DNA of 64,000 nucleotides from Cyclobacteriaceae bacterium (GTDB lineage: Bacteria > Bacteroidota > Bacteroidia > Cytophagales > Cyclobacteriaceae). The notes beneath the pieces are model-generated. The model did no database searches, was not told the origin of the DNA, and saw only the letters and a program-made list of their open reading frames with translations. The stretch is taken from positions 62,001 to 126,000 of the forward strand of contig JAEUUJ010000022.1 in NCBI GenBank assembly GCA_016786495.1, written 5' to 3'. The translations under genes and the position numbers were made by a program. Shown piece after piece: positions 59,693 through 64,000 of this stretch (its first letter is position 1; every line of letters starts with the position of its first letter).

Positions 59693-60067
59693 ATGCGGAT
59701 TCTCTCTTTAACTCTACTGCTACTTTTTCTCGCTCCGGCGATCTATGGACAAAATTCAAACGCCACCGACAGCCTCCGCACCGTTGAACAATTTAAGCAA
59801 GAACTACTCAACCTGCGTGCGGATGTTGACAATGTTCAATTGAATCTTGGAAAATCGGAAAGGCGTTTTAAAACGGGCATTGCCGTAGCCACGTTAGGAT
59901 ATTCAATAACCATCACGGGCGGGCTGATGCTCGGGCGCAAACGTGATGAACTTGGAAAAGCACTTTTGATTGCCGGAGGGGCTACCGGTGTAACCGGCAC
60001 AATTCTCATGGTCGATGCCTTTAAATTCCTGGGACGCGCCTCGCGAAAACAAAAGGCATCGCGTTAG
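59693..60067 (+). CDS. Exported small protein, family not recognised
   Basis: The 124-residue product has a signal peptide (ending Ile-Tyr-Gly-Gln near residue 20), a short coiled coil (about 30-60) and one or two C-terminal membrane-like helices rich in Gly. The frame opens earlier, at 59630, but the ATG at 59693 directly precedes the signal and is preferred. The 208-bp gap before it holds no other clear feature. Its stop overlaps the convergent LytTR regulator gene by 4 bp. No function can be suggested. Confidence 0.75.
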   Translation: MRILSLTLLLLFLAPAIYGQNSNATDSLRTVEQFKQELLNLRADVDNVQLNLGKSERRFKTGIAVATLGYSITITGGLMLGRKRDELGKALLIAGGATGVTGTILMVDAFKFLGRASRKQKASR

Positions 60068-60831
60068 CGGTCCAGCCAGGCTTTAAAATCGTGCATTCGC
60101 TCCCGGCTCACGGTTAGTTCGTGGTCACACGGTTGACTCAGCTTCACTTCAAGTTTTGAGCTGATCAAACCTTTTACTTCCATCACCGATTCGAAGTTCA
60201 CGATGTACTTGCGGCTGATGCGGAAGAACTGGGCTGGATTAAGGATTTCTTCCAATTCCTCGAGCGTGTGATCAATGATCGCTTGTTTATTGTCCCCCTT
60301 GCCTACCAGGTACACGATCTTTCCATCGGCAAAAAAATAGGCTACCGAGTTGGCTGGCTTGTATTGCAGTTTGTTGCCTGATTTGATCAGCAGCCGCTGC
60401 TTGAACCGGGTATTGTTTTGCTGAACAAGTTCCTTCAGCGCGCGGATGTCTGCTTCCGTTAAGCGTAACCCCGGCCCGTATACTTTTTTTAGCTTATCAA
60501 TGGCATTTCGCAGGTCCTCCGACTGAATCGGCTTCAGCAGGTAATCGATACTGTGTTGCTTGAATGCCTGAAGCGCATATTGATCAAAGGCGGTTGTAAA
60601 GATGATCGGTGAATCAATGCTCACTTTGTCGAATATCTCAAAACTCTTTCCATCCGCCAGTTGAATGTCCATAAACACAAGATCAGCCTGCTTTCCGGAC
60701 GAAAAGTAGTTGATCACATCGTGTACCGAATCCATGCGTTGCACGATATTGATCGTAGGATCACATTCCTGCAACAGGTGAGTAAGGCGCTCAGCTGCTT
60801 CGACTTCGTCTTCGATAATCACTGCATTCAT
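60064..60831 (-). CDS. LytTR-type response regulator
   Basis: The 255-residue product has a receiver domain (Glu7/Asp8, phosphoacceptor Asp55, Lys in Leu-Lys-Pro near 105) and a C-terminal LytTR DNA-binding domain (about 145-250) with Phe-Phe-Arg-Ile-Ser-Arg-Lys-Tyr-Ile-Val-Asn near 208-218. It starts 1 bp after the LytS-type kinase stop if the Met at 60831 is used (Met at 60846 is also in frame). The pair forms a typical Bacteroidota LytS/LytR system for envelope or nutrient control. Confidence 0.95.
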   Translation of the reverse strand: MNAVIIEDEVEAAERLTHLLQECDPTINIVQRMDSVHDVINYFSSGKQADLVFMDIQLADGKSFEIFDKVSIDSPIIFTTAFDQYALQAFKQHSIDYLLKPIQSEDLRNAIDKLKKVYGPGLRLTEADIRALKELVQQNNTRFKQRLLIKSGNKLQYKPANSVAYFFADGKIVYLVGKGDNKQAIIDHTLEELEEILNPAQFFRISRKYIVNFESVMEVKGLISSKLEVKLSQPCDHELTVSRERMHDFKAWLDR

Positions 60832-60832
60832 A

Positions 60833-61858
60833 CTAACTTGGGTCAATCCGCACCAGCGGAACCTTTACAATAAATTCACTTTCTGTTTTTTTAATCTCAA
60901 CAGGTCTGCTGCTGAGAAACTCGTACCGCTTCTTGATATTCTTCAACCCTACGTATGCCGAAGGCTCCTTTATTTTCTTTTCCTGAAGATTATTCACCAC
61001 CGTAATGGATCCGTTAAGCGATGTTATTTCAATCTTTAAAGGAGATTTTCCGGAAACTACATTATGCTTAATGGCATTCTCAATCAACATCTGCAACGTA
61101 GCGGGTGCAATATGAAAGTTATCCACATCCGTTTGGATGTTCTTGTGAATGAAAATATTCTCACCGAAACGAATTTTCAGCAGGTACAGGTATGCATCCA
61201 TAAATTCGAGCTCCTCCTGCAATGACACAATTTTTCGTTCCTGGCTGTACAACAGGTATCGGTAAACATACGAAAGCTGTGCAATAAACTTGGCCGATGT
61301 GTCTGCATCTTTATAGACCAGGTTCGAAAGCGCATTCAAACAGTTAAAAAGAAAGTGTGGGTTAATCTGGTTTCGTAACGCCTCGAACTGCGCTTCAATA
61401 CTGTCCTTTTTAAACTGTTCGGCTTTGATCTCCGCATTTTTGAACTTCTCCATGAAATAATAGATCGCGTTCACACAGTTCAGGAACAGGTTCACGCGAA
61501 ATGCAAAGGCAGACACGAGTTTAACGTGGTCGGGGTTCCAAACCAACGGTAAACCCATCGCCACGTACAATACCAGCAGGCCGAGACAGGCAGCAATCAC
61601 CGCATTTACCTGACTTGCCAGAAATAAAATGATCAGCGGGTGAATTTTGCGTTTCGGATTGTACCATTTCTCAATCAACAGCTCAACCAGCCGGTTCAAC
61701 TCCCATATCCCCAGCACAACCACCAGCAAAAGCGCGAACAAAAAGGTTTTGGGAATCGGAAACTCAAAGAGCTTGTCCCCTACCACCAGCAGGATATTGA
61801 ATAGCGAGTAAATCGCCAGAAGCAGTACAAAAAGGTAACGGTATTTTACGCGGAACAT
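60833..61858 (-). CDS. LytS-type membrane histidine kinase
   Basis: The 341-residue kinase has four membrane helices (within about 8-150) with short loops, then a His_kinase domain with phosphoacceptor His168 in Asn-Pro-His-Phe-Leu-Phe-Asn, and a HATPase domain with Ile-Glu-Asn-Ala-Ile-Lys-His-Asn near 260. It has no extracytoplasmic sensor domain, so sensing is within the membrane or by partner. It is co-transcribed with the LytTR regulator. Confidence 0.95.
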   Translation of the reverse strand: MFRVKYRYLFVLLLAIYSLFNILLVVGDKLFEFPIPKTFLFALLLVVVLGIWELNRLVELLIEKWYNPKRKIHPLIILFLASQVNAVIAACLGLLVLYVAMGLPLVWNPDHVKLVSAFAFRVNLFLNCVNAIYYFMEKFKNAEIKAEQFKKDSIEAQFEALRNQINPHFLFNCLNALSNLVYKDADTSAKFIAQLSYVYRYLLYSQERKIVSLQEELEFMDAYLYLLKIRFGENIFIHKNIQTDVDNFHIAPATLQMLIENAIKHNVVSGKSPLKIEITSLNGSITVVNNLQEKKIKEPSAYVGLKNIKKRYEFLSSRPVEIKKTESEFIVKVPLVRIDPS

Positions 61859-62266
61859 GACACTTCAGTGATCAGGAATTTTCCATGATTCTATAAAAAA
61901 AGCCCATACTCTGTAAAACAAAGTATGGACAAAATTGTTTACTACTACTTTTCCGGCTGCATGGCATTGACCTGATTATTCGCTGGTCGCTCACGTGGTG
62001 GCTGCCTAAAGAAAATTTGCTCTGGCGGCCATCTACCATCGCTCCGGAGGTGATATCATGCTGTAATAACTACTTTCAGCCATGATTGGACAACCGATTG
62101 GGAGCGCATTACCGGAATAGTGGAGTGACTGGTATCCTTTTCGGAGTGAACGCCCGGATTTGAGGCTATCTCACGGCTTGTTTCGGCAAAAAACCGGCTC
62201 CGCATGATCCGCCAAAACTAAACAGTTTGCGGCTCCGGCTGTTAAAGAGGAGAAACAATCGCTCTT
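61859..62266. other. 408-bp gap before the SDR gene
   Basis: I see no gene I can support. On the minus strand there are only short frames, broken by stops (one, about 16 codons from near 62083, has a Tyr/Ser-rich look and then stops), which could be the remains of a small gene. A terminator-like hairpin that works in the minus direction lies at 61895-61928, which suggests that something on the minus strand is or was transcribed here. Confidence 0.4.
61895..61928 (-). terminator. Terminator-like hairpin, minus strand
   Basis: CCATACT (61904-61910) and AGTATGG (61922-61928) pair around an 11-base loop that can close further by TGT/ACA. Read on the minus strand it is followed by GC and seven Ts. 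It lies 37 bp before the LytS kinase start, so it may separate that operon from transcription entering from the right. Confidence 0.6.
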
Positions 62267-62956
62267 ATGTCCAAGAACTTCCTTTTTGCCGGCGCTTCCA
62301 GTGCAATTGCCCAACAAACGGGCCCCCTGCTTCAACAGGAGGGTCACCGGGTGCTGGCGATTTCAACAAAACCACTTACAGACGGCTATGATCAGTCTTT
62401 TCTGATCGAACGATACAGTCAGGGATCGTTCCCGGTTATTGAGGAGCCGCTTGACGGACTGGTTTACTTTCCCGGAACGATAAATTTGAAACCGTTTAAT
62501 CGTCTCACACCGGCCGATTTCACACGCGACTATGAAATCAACGCGCTGGGAGCTGCCCTGTTCATCCAACAGTATTTACCCAACCTCAAGAAAACCGAAA
62601 GCGCCTCCATTGTATTGATCAGTTCTGTGGCGGCATCGCTTGGGCTGCCGTTTCACGGTTCAATCTCCATGGCTAAGGCAGCGTTGGAAGGACTTACCAA
62701 GGCGCTTGCCGCGGAGTTTGCACCCTCCATCCGGGTAAACTGTATTGCTCCGTCTATGGTCGACACGCCCCTTGCGTCAAAATTTGTTGACACACCTGAA
62801 AAACGTGATCAACTCGCCAAAAGAAATCCATTGCGAAAAATTGGAACACCGGCAGACGTGGCGAATATGATCTCCTTCCTCCTGCGCGATCAATCACAAT
62901 GGATGACGGGGCAAGTGTTGGGTGTGGATGGAGGGATGGCTGCACTCAAAAATTAA
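62267..62956 (+). CDS. SDR-family protein lacking the catalytic Tyr
   Basis: The 229-residue protein has a short-chain dehydrogenase fold with the nucleotide turn Ala-Gly-Ala-Ser-Ser-Ala-Ile-Ala (residues 8-15), Ser119/Ser120 in Leu-Ile-Ser-Ser-Val-Ala, and Lys137 of the active site. The usual Tyr-x3-Lys is Ile133-Ser-Met-Ala-Lys137, so the catalytic Tyr is missing. Some SDR subfamilies share this change. It may act on an unusual substrate or bind NAD(P) without normal SDR catalysis. It is a single gene. Confidence 0.9.
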   Translation: MSKNFLFAGASSAIAQQTGPLLQQEGHRVLAISTKPLTDGYDQSFLIERYSQGSFPVIEEPLDGLVYFPGTINLKPFNRLTPADFTRDYEINALGAALFIQQYLPNLKKTESASIVLISSVAASLGLPFHGSISMAKAALEGLTKALAAEFAPSIRVNCIAPSMVDTPLASKFVDTPEKRDQLAKRNPLRKIGTPADVANMISFLLRDQSQWMTGQVLGVDGGMAALKN

Positions 62957-63360
62957 CCGATCGGGGACGGTAGTAAGGCCAATTATAGCGGGCTCAAGGC
63001 GGGTTACCCGAGGGTCGGCCCCAACAAAAAATTACATCAACTCCTTTTTCGGGGCATCTGGAATTACCTTGCTTACGTCTCATACCAGATGATTGATAAC
63101 CAACTGTTGGAGACGTTAGACAACGGAGGAACAGGATTTACCAGACGGGAAAATCCTGTTTTTCTTTATTTTTTTTAAGCATTGCGATGACCCTCTGACG
63201 CGCTAACGCTCTCAACAAATCGTAAAAAATCCTTTGCTCAAAAACGCTTCAAAATCTCCAGAAACGGAACTATCTGCAAAAAGCTGCAAAAATCAGTAAA
63301 ACATTACATGGCGTGCGACTTCATGGGAACCCGTACTCCTACGCACTCGATGCGATTAAG
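62957..63360. other. 404-bp gap with possible small RNA
   Basis: No gene is visible. The left half holds a 7-bp inverted pair (ACGTCTC at 63075-63081 and GAGACGT at 63110-63116), followed by a strong intrinsic terminator at 63130-63176. The terminator is 174 bp from the SDR stop, farther than usual, so a short structured RNA read on the plus strand is possible. Confidence 0.35.
63130..63176 (+). terminator. Intrinsic terminator
   Basis: A perfect 10-bp stem AACAGGATTT/AAATCCTGTT with an 11-base loop is followed by a T-rich tail of 16 bases containing eight Ts in a row. It ends transcription from the SDR gene or from a small RNA before it, ahead of the convergent histidine kinase gene. Confidence 0.85.
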
Positions 63361-64000
63361 CTATAAAACGCTGTTGGGAAGTTCTATGCGGACCGTAGTG
63401 CCGATGTTGGGGCGCGAACTGAGATCAATGGTACCACCCAATTGTGTAACAACTTCCTTCGCCAAAAACAACCCGAGTCCCGGGCCGGAATAAGATGTAT
63501 CAACTTTGAAGAACATTTCAAAAACCCTCGACAAGTACTCAGCCTGAATGCCGGGGCCATTATCCTTGACTACAATCACCGCAGCTTCCCGTGATGTAAA
63601 AACCTCGATGCTGGTTATGCTTTGGTGGTGCTTTACTCTATTGCGATGGGCAAGTGTATTGGCAATCACATGTGAAAGTACCGAGGCAACGCGCTCCCTA
63701 TCAGAAAAAAATTCAACGGCAGTTTCCAGATGCATCACCTTACTCACGCTGTCCTCCGGATCGAGATACGCAAGGTTGCGCAATACTTCATCGATCAAAG
63801 CAACCCACTCAATCTTATTAGGCTGCGGATCTGTATGCGCGTATCGGGCCTGGTCCAGCATCTTAACCACAACGCTGTCAACCTTGGCAACACTATCTTT
63901 CATCATCGTGTGCAACGACCGCAACGAAGCGAGATCGTGCGTCTGCTCTGCCAGATTAAGCAGGCCTCTTACCGTAGTAAGTGGACCGAGCAAGGTGTGT
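63361..64000 (-). CDS. Histidine kinase, partial (C-terminal part)
   Basis: The frame is open at the right edge, so the N-terminal sensor region is outside the window. The visible ~213 codons begin at a HisKA-type box (His-Thr-Leu-Leu-Gly-Pro-Leu-Thr, His codon at 63997-63999), pass through the dimer helices and end in a HATPase domain with Asp-Asn-Gly-Pro-Gly-Ile near 120-125 of the visible part and Gly-Pro-Gly-Leu-Gly-Leu-Phe-Leu. No receiver domain follows the ATPase domain. Confidence 0.9.
   Translation of the reverse strand, partial: HTLLGPLTTVRGLLNLAEQTHDLASLRSLHTMMKDSVAKVDSVVVKMLDQARYAHTDPQPNKIEWVALIDEVLRNLAYLDPEDSVSKVMHLETAVEFFSDRERVASVLSHVIANTLAHRNRVKHHQSITSIEVFTSREAAVIVVKDNGPGIQAEYLSRVFEMFFKVDTSYSGPGLGLFLAKEVVTQLGGTIDLSSRPNIGTTVRIELPNSVL

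Noticed and set aside
1..64000. CRISPR arrays, tRNA or rRNA genes, insertion sequences, prophage or integrative elements
   Set aside because: I found no regular spaced repeats, cloverleaf sequences, transposase, integrase or phage structural genes in either strand.

Overview
The window looks like the chromosome of a Gram-negative, respiring member of the Bacteroidota, most likely the order Cytophagales. The signs are an outer-membrane RND pump fused to its TolC channel, DUF5777, DUF3570/DUF4266 and PD40 proteins, a CcoN-CcoO fused cbb3 oxidase, a Bacteroidota-type MlaEFD system, and many Crp/Fnr and two-component genes. I see no rRNA, tRNA, CRISPR array, insertion sequence or prophage. The genus cannot be fixed from this sequence alone.

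Layout. 0-4 kb: a heavy-metal RND/TolC fusion running off the left edge, with a small secreted protein upstream. 4-11 kb: a co-directional cluster of DUF3570 barrel, thioredoxin-like protein, ApbE flavin transferase, DUF4266 lipoprotein, LTA-synthase-like sulfatase-fold enzyme, response regulator and histidine kinase. 11-19 kb: regulators, namely a Crp/Fnr gene, single-domain receivers, a NarL-type regulator, a multi-PAS kinase and a second Crp-like protein, plus a PD40 protein and an M23 peptidase. 19-23 kb: small membrane proteins, a TPR protein, DUF1275 and DUF1003. 23.5-29.6 kb: a cbb3 oxidase operon (ccoNO, Q, P, G, H and a TauE/SafE-like protein). 29.7-32.4 kb: YceI, porin, YceI. 32.4-35.7 kb: a PAS kinase with a receiver-Crp fusion, opposite a universal stress protein. 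35.8-41.4 kb: TetR, ABC, HlyD and TolC. 41.4-44.1 kb: two photolyase/cryptochrome genes. 44-47.5 kb: an FtsX-type permease and a VIT-family transporter. 47.5-50.5 kb: an operon of OB-fold protein, two c-type cytochrome-like lipoproteins, YceI and DUF5777. 50.8-54.2 kb: a tandem USP followed by MlaE-MlaF-MlaD. 54-64 kb: DUF2147, HxlR, a LysR / carbonic anhydrase / SbtA / SbtB bicarbonate module, a LytS/LytTR pair, an atypical SDR and a partial kinase.

The clearest signal across genes is a set of palindromes fitting TGAY-N4-RTCA, the Crp/Fnr type. They lie in the promoter regions of the first Crp/Fnr gene, the PAS-kinase operon, ccoNO, the YceI-porin genes and the divergent kinase/USP pair. Near-matches precede the OB-fold/cytochrome operon and the USP-Mla operon. 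This suggests one oxygen- or redox-responsive regulon covering terminal oxidase, cytochromes, stress proteins and sensors. Other points of note are an ABC transporter whose Walker B and H-loop residues are replaced by Asn, a photolyase-like protein whose two domains appear swapped in order, a bacterial 6-4 photolyase relative missing two iron-sulfur ligands, and a DUF4266 lipoprotein with a motif resembling an ApbE flavinylation site.
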